A stretch of 64,000 nucleotides of DNA, taken from assembly GCA_963786445.1 (NCBI GenBank), contig CAWAZU010000025.1, forward strand, positions 1-64,000, read 5' to 3'. A program made the position numbers and the translations under genes. Source of the stretch: JAFKFJ01 sp963786445. Its GTDB lineage: Bacteria > Pseudomonadota > Alphaproteobacteria > Acetobacterales > Acetobacteraceae. The notes under the pieces are model-generated. The model did not search any database. It worked only from the letters and a program-made list of their open reading frames with translations, and was not told where the DNA came from. Position 1 is the first letter of the stretch. Each line of letters starts with the position of its first letter. Shown here one piece after another: positions 11,757-19,620 of this stretch.

Positions 11757-12269
11757 CGTCCGCCGTGAGAACCTTCCGCCGTGCTACCGCTCCGCGGTCC
11801 AACATGCCACCCGGCCACCACCTTGGCCCGGAGGTGACGAAGATTTCAGCGCCGTATCGTAGGCAAGGTGCGTGGGCCGGCACAAGGACCGAATGCCAAC
11901 CGATGCTCGGTCCTCCGCGACCTCCGCAACGCCCTCGCCGCTGCACCGTCCGGCCGCCTGCTCGCGCACCCGGGATGAGCAATGATCGCTGTCCTGGGCT
12001 TCCGGGACCATCCGTTGCCGACTATACTGCTGACAATTGGGGCGTATCCCGCTCCGGAACGTCTGGGGACGGCCCATGTCGCGCACGGAAGCCGCACGCC
12101 ATTTGCCAGGATTGCTTCGGATCAAATACGGCGATCCTCGCGACCTGCAGTGGGCGCCGAGAATGCGGGCAGCGTTCGGCTATAGCAGCTCGGACGGTCC
12201 CTGATGCAGCGCCAGGCTGACCGCGAGGCGCATGGCGTGCATGCCGGGCGCCGGGGATCCTGAGCGCCC
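11757..12269. other. Gene-poor intergenic stretch (~510 bp)
   Basis: No convincing intact gene is seen here. Open frames on both strands (67-151 codons) have scrambled composition and no recognisable motifs. The sequence is visibly less G+C-rich than the flanks. It contains a TATACT hexamer at 12023-12028 that could serve as a -10 element for the plus strand, without a good -35, and a degenerate coding remnant (listed separately). It separates the divergent ligase-like and sulfotransferase genes, so it must hold promoters for both. Confidence 0.5.
12077..12204 (+). pseudogene. Possible remnant of a methyltransferase-like N-terminus
   Basis: ATG at 12077 follows GGGGA at about 12067-12070 and reads MSRTEAARHLPGLL; after a one-base shift at about 12119 the next frame reads IKYGDPRDLQWAPRMRAAFG and stops at 12202-12204. 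The pattern W-x-P-R-M-R-x-x-F-G-Y resembles the beginning of some alphaproteobacterial SAM-dependent methyltransferases linked to glycosylation genes. Nothing of a methyltransferase fold follows, so this would be a truncated and shifted fragment. The resemblance is from memory and is weak. Confidence 0.2.
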
Positions 12270-13292
12270 GTGGATGAACTGGCGTCCGAGCTTGCCGGGC
12301 GGATCGTGCTGCTGCTCGGGGCGCCGCGGTCCGGCACCACGTGGCTGGGAAAAATCTTCGACAGCCATCCCGACGTGCTGTACCGCCACGAGCCGGATAC
12401 GCTCGATCGCGGCGGGGACCTGCCGAAAATGGTGCCCGCGCCGGACATCCCGGTCTGGGCGGACGAGGCGCGCGCCTATCTGCTGCGGCTGGCGGCGCTG
12501 GCGCGGCTGAAGACCGGCGGCAAGCTGCCGCTGTTCCGAAAAGCCTACCGCTCGGCCGCCGGCGACCGTTGTTATGCGGCGCAGGTCGCGCTGCTGCGGC
12601 TGCTGGCGTTGACGCCGGGCGTCGGGGCGTTGCCTGCCGCCGCGCCGCTGGCCGATCTGCTCCAGCGCGCGCCGCTTCGCGTGGTGATGAAATCGGTCAG
12701 CGGCTGCGGCTGTGCCGGCATGTTCGCCGCCGCCCTGCCGGAGGCGCGCATCGTGTTCGTGCAGCGCGCGCCGTTCGGCCAGGTCGCCTCGATGCTGGCG
12801 GGCACGCGGCGCGGCCTGCTCGACGCCGGGGTGGCGATCTTCGGGCTCGACACCTGGCCGGGCGCGACGCAGTACGGCCTCACCGCGTCCGCCCTGGCGC
12901 GGCTGCACCTGGTCGAGCAGCTGGCCTGGTACTGGGTGCTGCTGAACGAGAAGGCGCTGGCCGAGCTCGCCGGCCGGCCGGCGCTGCGCGTGGTCCGCTA
13001 CGAGGCGCTGTGCCGCGATCCGCAGGGCGCGGCGCGGGCGCTGTTCGATTTCGCCGGCCTCGACTGGGCCGACGCGACCGCCGCCTTCCTGGCCAGCAGC
13101 ACGCGTTTCACCGGACGCGCGCGCTACTTCGGCGTCCGGCGCAATCTGGCGCAGGCCGAGTCCGGATGGCGGGAGGTGCTCTCGGCCGACGAGTGCGCCC
13201 GCATCGCCGCCGTGGTGCGGCAATCCTCGCTGGCGCATTGCCTCGATGCCGCGGCCGGCGAACCGGCCGGCCTCGCGGCCGAGCCGCCTTGA
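12270..13292 (+). CDS. Sulfotransferase family protein
   Basis: A 340-residue cytosolic protein. The N-terminal PAPS-binding P-loop is LLGAPRSGTTWLGKIFDSHP (about residues 14-33), followed by the conserved RHEP. A mid-protein block RIVFVQRAPFGQVASM corresponds to the 3'-phosphate-binding R-D-P-R/S region, though Asp is replaced by Ala. VVRYEALCRDP matches the downstream Y-E-x-L motif. It would transfer sulfate from PAPS to a sugar or lipid acceptor. GTG at 12270 is the first start giving the P-loop near the N-terminus. Its TGA overlaps the TTG start of the glycosyltransferase, so the two probably modify the same surface glycan. Confidence 0.87.
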   Translation: MDELASELAGRIVLLLGAPRSGTTWLGKIFDSHPDVLYRHEPDTLDRGGDLPKMVPAPDIPVWADEARAYLLRLAALARLKTGGKLPLFRKAYRSAAGDRCYAAQVALLRLLALTPGVGALPAAAPLADLLQRAPLRVVMKSVSGCGCAGMFAAALPEARIVFVQRAPFGQVASMLAGTRRGLLDAGVAIFGLDTWPGATQYGLTASALARLHLVEQLAWYWVLLNEKALAELAGRPALRVVRYEALCRDPQGAARALFDFAGLDWADATAAFLASSTRFTGRARYFGVRRNLAQAESGWREVLSADECARIAAVVRQSSLAHCLDAAAGEPAGLAAEPP

Positions 13293-14572
13293 GCCGGGCG
13301 GCGCCGCGCTGCCTGCTGGTGGCGCATAATTTTCCGCCGGTGCTCGGCGGCTCCGGTGCGGTCTATGACAGCCTGGCCCGCTGCGCGGGCGGCGCGATCG
13401 CGGTGCTGACGTCGCGGCGCGACCACCGCACCGGCGCCGAACTGGCGGGCTGGCGCGAGGCCGATGCGGCGGCGCCGTTCCTGATCCGCCGCCGTGCGCT
13501 GGTCCGCCCGCCTTTGGCCGCATCGTCCGCGTCCGGCCGGCTGGCGCGGCGGGCGCACTGGCCCTGGCATGCCTTCGTGCTGGCCGCCAGCGTCGCCGCG
13601 CTGGTCCGGCGCCAGCGCATCGCAGCGGTCTGCGTCTGCGACGACGACACCGTGGGCTGGCTGGTGCCGTTCGTGCGGCACGGGCTCGGCCGCGTCGCCG
13701 CCGTCTATTGCCATGGCGACGATCTGGTGGAGACCGACGCGCGCCAGGTGCGCCGCCGCGCCCGCTGGTTCGGCCATGCCCAGGTCGTGTTCGCCGCCAG
13801 CGGCTTCGCCCGCGATCGGCTGGTGGCGGCGTATGGCGTGAAACCGGAGCGCGTGGTGCTGCTGGCGAACGGGGTGGATGCGGCGCGCTTCGCGCCGCGC
13901 CCGCCCGCGCCGGCGCTGATCGCGCGCTACCGCCTCGCCGGCCGGCGCGTCATCCTGGCGGCGAGCCGGCTGGTAGCGCGCAAAGGGTTCGACCGGCTGA
14001 TCGAGGCCATGCCGGCGATCCTGGCGCGCCACCAGGACGCGCTCTGCCTCGTCGTCGGCGACGGGGAGCAGCGTGCGGACCTGGAAACCCTGGCAGCCCG
14101 GCTCGGCGTCGCCGCCGCAATCCGCTTCGCCGGCGCGGTCACCCCCGCCGACATGCCGGACCACTACGCGCTGGCCGAGCTGGTGGCGCTGCCCAACCGC
14201 GCCATGCCGGGCGAGGCCGACGGCATCCCGCTGGTGTTTCTGGAGGCGAACGCCGCCGGCAAGCCGGTGATCGGCGGGCGCGCCGGCGGCACGCCGGAAG
14301 TGGTCGCGGACGGGCGCAACGGCTTGCTGGTGGACGGCAACGACCCCGGCGCGATCGCGGACGCGGTCTGCCGCATCCTCGGCGATGCCGCGCTGCGCGC
14401 GGCGCTGGCGCAGGGCGGGCTGGCGATGGCGCGGGACGCCGGCTGGCCGGCGCGTGCCGAAGAATTCCTCGCCGCCCTCAGCGCAGCCGCGGTTCCACCT
14501 CGGCGCGCAGGCGGCGGCGCAGCGCCGCGGTCTCCTCGGGCTTGGCCAGGTGCGCGCACAGGCGGTCGATGA
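13289..14572 (+). CDS. Glycosyltransferase family 4 protein
   Basis: A 427-residue GT-B enzyme. The N-terminal domain starts with VAHNFPPVLGGSGAVYDSL, typical of GT4 acceptor loops. The C-terminal nucleotide-sugar domain has LANGVD, ILAASRLVARKGFDRLIEA, VVGDGEQRADLE and the E-x7-E region EADGIPLVFLE. It is translationally coupled (TTGA) to the sulfotransferase. The last ~95 bp overlap the convergent kinase gene, and the final ~30 residues are low-complexity Pro/Gly/Arg, so the natural end may be disturbed or the tail nonfunctional. Donor and acceptor are unknown. Confidence 0.88.
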   Translation: MSRAAPRCLLVAHNFPPVLGGSGAVYDSLARCAGGAIAVLTSRRDHRTGAELAGWREADAAAPFLIRRRALVRPPLAASSASGRLARRAHWPWHAFVLAASVAALVRRQRIAAVCVCDDDTVGWLVPFVRHGLGRVAAVYCHGDDLVETDARQVRRRARWFGHAQVVFAASGFARDRLVAAYGVKPERVVLLANGVDAARFAPRPPAPALIARYRLAGRRVILAASRLVARKGFDRLIEAMPAILARHQDALCLVVGDGEQRADLETLAARLGVAAAIRFAGAVTPADMPDHYALAELVALPNRAMPGEADGIPLVFLEANAAGKPVIGGRAGGTPEVVADGRNGLLVDGNDPGAIADAVCRILGDAALRAALAQGGLAMARDAGWPARAEEFLAALSAAAVPPRRAGGGAAPRSPRAWPGARTGGR

Positions 14573-15899
14573 ACTCGGCGGGCGAGGTCGCCTGCTGGGC
14601 CGCCTGGCGCACCAGCACGCGCGCGATCGGCCCCATGAACTGCGTCAGCGCCGCCTGCGCCGCCGCCACCGCCTCCGGCGGGATCGCCCCCGACCCGCTC
14701 GCCGTCCCCGCGGTGGGGGCCGGTGTCGCCGACGCGGCGGTGGGCGGGCCGCTCAGCGTCGGCTCCAGCCGCCCGCCGCCGGCCAGCGAGCGCAGGAAGG
14801 CGCTGCGGTCGGCGGAACCCTGCAAGCTGCCGGCGAGCGCCTGGTAGAGCGTCTCGGCGTCACCCGATGCGCGCGCCGCCTCGGCGACCATGACCCGCGC
14901 CATCGGCCCGACATATTGCGCCAGCGCCCGCTCGACGCGCGCCAGCGTGCGCGGGTCCCAGCGCCCGGTGCCGGCGAGCAGCGTGTCGTCCGGGGCCGGT
15001 CGCGCCGCCGCGATGCGGGCGGGCGGCACCTGGGCGGGCGGCGGCGGGCTGGCCCTGGCGGCGGCGAGGGCGGCGGCGAACGCCTCGGCGGAGGCGAAGC
15101 GGCGCGCCGGGGCTTTTGCCAGCGCCTGCTGCAGCACCGGCACGAAGGCGCCCGCACCGGCCGCCTCGACCGCCACCATCGAGGCCGGGTCCGGCCCGGC
15201 CAGCCGCTGGATCGTCTCCAGCGCGCTGCGTCCGGCGAATGGCGGCCGTCCGGTCAGCGCCTCGTAGAGGACGGCCCCGACGGCGAACAGGTCGGTGCGA
15301 TGATCGACCGGCGCGTCGCCGATCTGCTCGGGCGCCATGTAGCTCGGCGTGCCAAGCATCGCGCCCGCCTGCGTCAGCGTGTGCCCGCCGGCGAGGTCGG
15401 TCAGCCGGGCGATGCCGAAATCGGCGATTTTTGCCCGCCCGGCTTCGGTGACGATGATGTTGGCCGGCTTGATGTCGCGGTGCGTAACGCCGAGGCGGTG
15501 GGCGTAGCCGAGCCCCTCCAGCACCTGGCCGAGCAGGTCGGCGATCGGCAGCGCCGCGCGCGCCGCCGGCCCGCCGCGCAGCAGTTCGGCGAGCGAGCGG
15601 CCGGCGACGAACTCCATCACGATGGCGGGATTGGCGCCGTCGCTGAGCACGTCGTAGACGGCGACGATCGCCGGATGGCCGCACCGGCCGGCGGCCTGTG
15701 CCTCCAGCCGGAAACGGTCGAGATATTCGGCGCGCGCCGCGGAATCAAGCGCGTCGGTGCGCACCACCTTGATCGCCACGGCGCGGTCGATCACCGGGTC
15801 GTGGGCGCGATACACCGTGCCCATCCCGCCGGTGCCGAGCACGGCGAGCGGGCGGTAGCGGCCGATAGCGGCTGGCAGTGCCGCCGCGTGTGCTTCCAT
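14478..15899 (-). CDS. Soluble serine/threonine protein kinase with tandem C-terminal repeats
   Basis: A 473-residue Hanks-type kinase. Visible elements: glycine loop GTGGMGTVY (22-30), VAIK lysine 44, HRDIKPAN (140-147), DFG (160-162), GTPSYMAPEQ (183-192). No transmembrane helix follows. After a Pro/Ala linker with an acidic APDDTLLAG segment (302-310) come two copies of a ~40-residue helical repeat, about 318-358 and 411-451, sharing A-L-x-Q-Y/F-x-G-P-x-A-R-V-x-V-x-x-A-A. Similar repeats occur at the ends of other bacterial kinases (DUF8082-like). Its ATG overlaps the stop of the upstream haem-sensor gene, so the sensor probably signals to this kinase. Confidence 0.92.
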   Translation of the reverse strand: MEAHAAALPAAIGRYRPLAVLGTGGMGTVYRAHDPVIDRAVAIKVVRTDALDSAARAEYLDRFRLEAQAAGRCGHPAIVAVYDVLSDGANPAIVMEFVAGRSLAELLRGGPAARAALPIADLLGQVLEGLGYAHRLGVTHRDIKPANIIVTEAGRAKIADFGIARLTDLAGGHTLTQAGAMLGTPSYMAPEQIGDAPVDHRTDLFAVGAVLYEALTGRPPFAGRSALETIQRLAGPDPASMVAVEAAGAGAFVPVLQQALAKAPARRFASAEAFAAALAAARASPPPPAQVPPARIAAARPAPDDTLLAGTGRWDPRTLARVERALAQYVGPMARVMVAEAARASGDAETLYQALAGSLQGSADRSAFLRSLAGGGRLEPTLSGPPTAASATPAPTAGTASGSGAIPPEAVAAAQAALTQFMGPIARVLVRQAAQQATSPAEFIDRLCAHLAKPEETAALRRRLRAEVEPRLR

Positions 15900-16810
15900 C
15901 AGCGTTCCAGCATGCGCATGGCGCTGTCGAGGCTGCGGCGCATCCGGTTGAAGGCGGCGGACAGCACCGCGATCTCGTCACGTCCTTTCTTCTCGTATTC
16001 CTCGGCGTCCATCTCGCCCAGGCTGACCGCGTTGGCAATGCGCGAGACGCGCACAACCGGGCGGATCACCATGTAGTGCAGAAGGACGTTCAGGATCACG
16101 ACGATGACCACGAACATGGCGACCAGGACCGCCATGAAGGTGAGAAAGGTCTGCCGCGCCGCCGCCAGCGGCAGCGCCATCGGCAGCGAGACGACGTGGG
16201 CGCCGACGATTTCGTGCATCTTCCAGCCGAAGCCGTGGTCGCTGCCGTAGCTGGCGAGCATCGCCGCCGGCGCGCGCTGCGGCGTGCTGTGGCAGGCCAG
16301 GCAGTCGGCATTGTCCACGGCGATCGGGCGCGCCAGCGACAGCGACGGGCCGGTCGGCGTATCGCGCTGGCCGACCAGTTCGTGCAGGCTGGGGTCGTTG
16401 CGGAAGCTGTTGATGAAGTCCGCTTCCCAGTCGGTCGCCCGATCGGCGGGGTTGGTCGGGTTGAGCGCCGGCTCGCGGTAGGTGTAGTCGGGGAACTGTT
16501 TTTGCACGTCCTTGAAGACGGACACGGCGGCGAAGAACGGCACGCTCGCCGTCATGAACTTGCCGCCGGTTTCGACGCCGAGCAGCGGCGCCACCTGGGT
16601 GTCGGTGTACTGGCGGACGGCGTCGGCCGCGCTCATCATGATGCGGGCGTTCTGCAGCACCTGCATGCGGGCGTCGGCGACGAACAGCCGCTGCAGCCCG
16701 ACCGCGGCCAGCGCGAAGCCGATCACGAAGGCGGCCAGCACCGCCAGGTTGAACTTCGCCCGCAGCCCCATTCTGTCCGCCCCGGTGGTCGATTGCGTGG
16801 AATGGGCCAC
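15899..16810 (-). CDS. c-haem-binding (DUF3365/Tll0287-like) sensor with HAMP domain
   Basis: A 303-residue membrane sensor. TM1 is about residues 19-41, a periplasmic domain runs about 45-220, and TM2 about 222-247, followed by a HAMP domain to the C-terminus (VIRPVVRVSRIANAVSLGEM). The periplasmic part carries one covalent haem site, C-L-A-C-H (170-174), in the context expected for DUF3365 sensors. It has no kinase or methyl-acceptor domain of its own. The stop codon overlaps the ATG of the Ser/Thr kinase (TGATG), so it is presumably the input module for that kinase, sensing redox state, NO, CO or oxygen. An internal start at Met14 is possible. Confidence 0.9.
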   Translation of the reverse strand: MAHSTQSTTGADRMGLRAKFNLAVLAAFVIGFALAAVGLQRLFVADARMQVLQNARIMMSAADAVRQYTDTQVAPLLGVETGGKFMTASVPFFAAVSVFKDVQKQFPDYTYREPALNPTNPADRATDWEADFINSFRNDPSLHELVGQRDTPTGPSLSLARPIAVDNADCLACHSTPQRAPAAMLASYGSDHGFGWKMHEIVGAHVVSLPMALPLAAARQTFLTFMAVLVAMFVVIVVILNVLLHYMVIRPVVRVSRIANAVSLGEMDAEEYEKKGRDEIAVLSAAFNRMRRSLDSAMRMLER

Positions 16811-16878
16811 GCTAGCAGCCGCCCGCCAGGGGACTCAACCTTTGCCTCGGCGCTGCGCCGATCCCGGGAGCCTCCGCC

Positions 16879-17982
16879 ATGACCGCCGGCCGCCATCCGA
16901 TGCACGGCCCGAACCGACTGAAACTCGGCGTCTTCTCGGCCAATGCCGAGGGCGGGCTGGCGCTGACCCGCGCCCCGGAACGCTGGCCGGCGCAGTGGCC
17001 GGAGATCGTCGAGGTGGCGCGGATGGCCGACCGGGCGGGCCTGGAGTTCTTCCTGCCGATCGCTCGCTGGAAGGGTTTTGGCGGCGTCACCAACAGCCGC
17101 GAATGGTCGTTCGAGACGCTGACCGAGGCCGCCGCCCTGGCCGGGGCGACCGAGCGCATCGCGCTGTTCGCGACCGTGCATGTGCCGATGGTGCATCCGG
17201 TGTTCGCGGCGAAAGCGCTCGCGACCGTCGATCACGCGAGCGCCGGACGCGCCGGCCTCAACATCGTCTGCGGCTGGCATCCTGAGGAATTCGCCCTGTT
17301 CGGCGTGCCCATGATCGAGGAACGCTACGCCCAGGGCCTGGAATGGTTCGAGATCCTGCGCCGCATCTACACCGCGGATGCGCCGTTCGATTTTCACGGC
17401 CGTTTCTACGACCTGCGCGGCGTGTCGGGAAAGCCGCGGCCGTTGCAGCGTCCGTGGCCGGTGACGCTGAACGCGGGCTTTTCGCCGCCGGGCCGCGACT
17501 TCGCCGCGCGCGCCGCCGACGTCCTGTTCACCACGTTCGTCGAGATCGAGGACGGACGCACGCAGATTGCCGACATGCGCTCCCGCGCCGCCGCGCACGG
17601 CCGCAGCGTCGGCGTGTACACCGCCGCCCACGTCGTGTGCCGTCCGACGCAGGCCGAGGCCGAGGACTATTACGAGTGGTACGCGGTGACGATGGAGGAC
17701 ACTGCCGCCGCCGATCGCCACATGGGCGCCAAGGAAAAATTCTCCTCCTCGCACGACCCGATCGCGTATCGGCGGCACCGGAAACGGTTCGTCGGCGGCG
17801 CCGGTACCTATCCGCTCGTCGGCACGCCGCAAGCCATCGCCGATCAACTGGTGCGGATCAGCGACGCCGGGTTCGCCGGCGTGGCGCTGTCATTCGTGAA
17901 CTACCGCGCCGAGCTGCCGTATTTCGTCGCGGCGGTGCTGCCGTTGCTGCATGAGGCCGGGCTGCGCGACGCTCCGGGCTGA
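16879..17982 (+). CDS. LLM-class flavin-dependent oxidoreductase (RutA-like monooxygenase)
   Basis: A 367-residue luciferase-like TIM-barrel protein. It shows the segment LPIARWKGFGG, then the FE-LT-A-LA-T-RI pattern, FATVHVPMVHPVFAAKALATVDH and GLNIVCGWHPEEF, which match RutA/dimethylsulfide-monooxygenase-type two-component FMN monooxygenases. The C-terminus has VGTPQAIADQLVRISDAGF. These enzymes need FMNH2 from a separate reductase; the RutF-like gene at 6.2 kb is a candidate. No other rut genes are present, so pyrimidine degradation is not implied. It starts ATG at 16879 after a GGGAG site. Confidence 0.9.
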   Translation: MTAGRHPMHGPNRLKLGVFSANAEGGLALTRAPERWPAQWPEIVEVARMADRAGLEFFLPIARWKGFGGVTNSREWSFETLTEAAALAGATERIALFATVHVPMVHPVFAAKALATVDHASAGRAGLNIVCGWHPEEFALFGVPMIEERYAQGLEWFEILRRIYTADAPFDFHGRFYDLRGVSGKPRPLQRPWPVTLNAGFSPPGRDFAARAADVLFTTFVEIEDGRTQIADMRSRAAAHGRSVGVYTAAHVVCRPTQAEAEDYYEWYAVTMEDTAAADRHMGAKEKFSSSHDPIAYRRHRKRFVGGAGTYPLVGTPQAIADQLVRISDAGFAGVALSFVNYRAELPYFVAAVLPLLHEAGLRDAPG

Positions 17983-18001
17983 CTCCCCTCACGAAGGTTC
18001 A

Positions 18002-18073
18002 TCCGCAGATGACGCAGATTGGCGCAGATAAGAGCAAGAATGAGTATCTGCGGAAATCTGCGTCATCTGCGGA
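18002..18073. repeat. Long palindromic repeat (GCAGAT-type) between convergent genes
   Basis: A perfect 19 bp inverted repeat (18002-18020 with 18055-18073) continues, after a 2x2 mismatch, as another 8 bp of pairing (18023-18030 with 18045-18052) around a 14-base loop. Each arm contains direct echoes of CGCAGAT. The composition (AT-rich loop, CGCAGAT/ATCTGCG words) differs from the surrounding genes and resembles a dispersed palindromic repeat known from many bacterial genomes. It lies between the monooxygenase (ends 17982) and the phosphatase (ends 18107), where it could also terminate transcription from both sides. Confidence 0.85.
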
Positions 18074-18106
18074 GAACACTTGCTGCCGCGCCGCGGCTCA
18101 ATCGCC

Positions 18107-18823
18107 TCAGGCAGGCGCCTCGATCACCACCGCGGTGACGTTGTCGCGCGCCTCCCGCTCCAGCGCCGCCGCGATCAGCGCCTCCGCCGGATCGTCGAGC
18201 TTCATCAGCGCCGCGATCGCCGTCTCCGGCACCGACTTGGTCAGGCCGTCGCTGCACAGCAGCAGCCGCTCGCCGGGGCGCAGCACGTCGCTGACCTTGT
18301 CGAGCGTGAACGGCGTCTCGCTCGCCGCGCCGACCGCGCGGGTGACGATGTTGGCGTGCGGATGCCCCTCCGCGTCGGCGGCGGCGAGCTGGCCGGCATC
18401 GACCAGTTCCTGCACCAGGCTGTGGTCGTGCGACACCTGTTCCAGCACGCCGTCGGCGAAGCGGTAGGCGCGCGAATCGCCGGCCCACAGACAGGCGAAA
18501 TGCGCCCCGCGCACGCACACCACGACGGCGGTGGAGGCGATGATGACGTCGGGGCCGCGCCGCGCCGCCTCCGCCAGCAGCGCCTCGTGCACCTCGCCGA
18601 TGCGGTTGCGGATTTCGTTCAGCGTCTCCGGCGCCGGCAGGTCGGGCGGGATGCCGGCCAGCGCCTCGACGATCATGTGCGAGGCGACCTCGCCCGCGTC
18701 GTGCCCGCCGGCGCCGTCGGCGACCGCCCACAGGCCGAGATCGGGCCGGTCGATCATGGCGTCTTCGTTGTGCGGGCGTCGCGCCCCGCAATGGGTTACC
18801 GCCCACGAGCGCAGCGCCGTCAT
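18107..18823 (-). CDS. PP2C-family protein phosphatase (PppA/Stp-like, T6SS-associated)
   Basis: A 238-residue metal-dependent Ser/Thr phosphatase. Landmarks are GARRPHNEDA (residues 13-22), DGAGGHDAGEVAS (36-48, where most family members have DGMGG), WAGDSRAYRF, CSDGLT and C-terminal DNVTAVV. These provide the Mn/Mg-binding aspartates. The ATG overlaps the tagF stop (ATGA). A PppA-type phosphatase next to TagF is a hallmark of the post-translational control module of type VI secretion, where it removes phosphate added by a PpkA-type kinase. Kinases encoded at 14.5 and 25.3 kb are the likely opponents. Confidence 0.92.
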   Translation of the reverse strand: MTALRSWAVTHCGARRPHNEDAMIDRPDLGLWAVADGAGGHDAGEVASHMIVEALAGIPPDLPAPETLNEIRNRIGEVHEALLAEAARRGPDVIIASTAVVVCVRGAHFACLWAGDSRAYRFADGVLEQVSHDHSLVQELVDAGQLAAADAEGHPHANIVTRAVGAASETPFTLDKVSDVLRPGERLLLCSDGLTKSVPETAIAALMKLDDPAEALIAAALEREARDNVTAVVIEAPA

Positions 18824-19392
18824 GTCCCCGCCTCCGCTGTCTCAGCCGTCTCCGCCCCCAGCATGGCAGCGAACTGGTCCGCGCCCGGCAGCCCGGGCAA
18901 GGCCAGCCGCCGCGCCGTCACGCGCGGTCCGCCCGCGCTCCACCACAGGCTGCCCGCGGGCGCCGCGGCAGCGTCGTCCGGCGCGGCCGGCGGCAGGCGG
19001 TGCAGCACCTCCTCCGGCGTCGCGTCCTGCTCCAGCGCCGCGCGCCCGGCCGCCTCGCAGGCATCGAGCCAGGCGGGTGCGGCGACCGGCAGCATGGCGG
19101 CGAAGGTCAGCGGGAAATAGCGGCCGACGCGATCGACGCTCGGCAGCCACAGCCCGCTCGCCGCCGCCGCGCCGCACAGGCCGGGCGCCAGCGCGAAGCG
19201 CCACACCGGCGCCTCCAGGAATGCCGGCAGCCAGTCCTCGCCCATGCGCGCGCGGCTGGCGGCGATCACCTGCTGCAGCCAGCCGTCCCAGGCGGCGACG
19301 AAATCGCCGGGCAGGCCGAGCCGCACGAAATCGCCGCGCGCCGGCAGCTTGCCGAACAGCCCGATTGCGCCTGCGGTCGGTCGATCTGCCAA
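18820..19392 (-). CDS. tagF: Type VI secretion-associated protein TagF (ImpM/SciT)
   Basis: About 190 residues from a TTG at 19392. That start has GGAGG seven bases upstream and puts the family N-terminus GLFGKLPARGDFVRLGLP at residues 9-26; longer in-frame starts would add an unrelated leader. Further TagF features are a W-x-x-W-L-x-x-V/I segment, WRFAL, GVWxPSVDRVGR-like WLPSVDRVGRYFPLT, and SLWWSAGG near the C-terminus. TagF represses T6SS assembly in other bacteria, partly by titrating FHA proteins. It is coupled to the phosphatase gene. Confidence 0.9.
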   Translation of the reverse strand: MADRPTAGAIGLFGKLPARGDFVRLGLPGDFVAAWDGWLQQVIAASRARMGEDWLPAFLEAPVWRFALAPGLCGAAAASGLWLPSVDRVGRYFPLTFAAMLPVAAPAWLDACEAAGRAALEQDATPEEVLHRLPPAAPDDAAAAPAGSLWWSAGGPRVTARRLALPGLPGADQFAAMLGAETAETAEAGT

Positions 19393-19566
19393 GCAGCGGC
19401 CTCCAAGCGAAGCGCCGGCCGACGCGGAGCACGGCGGGCGGCGGCGCGACTCGCCGCGGAACGGTAACGCACCGTCCGTCCACTCGCCAAGGCCGACGAG
19501 CCTCGGTTGCGATTCTTGACACGCAACCAATGCAGCGAAAGCACTGCCGGAACGGGCGGGATCGGG

Positions 19567-19572
19567 TATGAT
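19567..19572 (+). promoter_or_regulatory. Possible -10 element (TATGAT) upstream of first OmpA gene
   Basis: TATGAT lies 49 bp before the ATG at 19621, with a strong AGGAGG at 19607-19612. No good -35 is seen 16-18 bp upstream. The same hexamer in the same relation occurs before the second OmpA gene. A TTGACA at 19516-19521 is too far upstream to pair with it. Confidence 0.25.
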
Positions 19573-19620
19573 CCGGCGCAGTCACGTCCCGGCTCGCCGC
19601 CGCAACAGGAGGTTCCGCCC

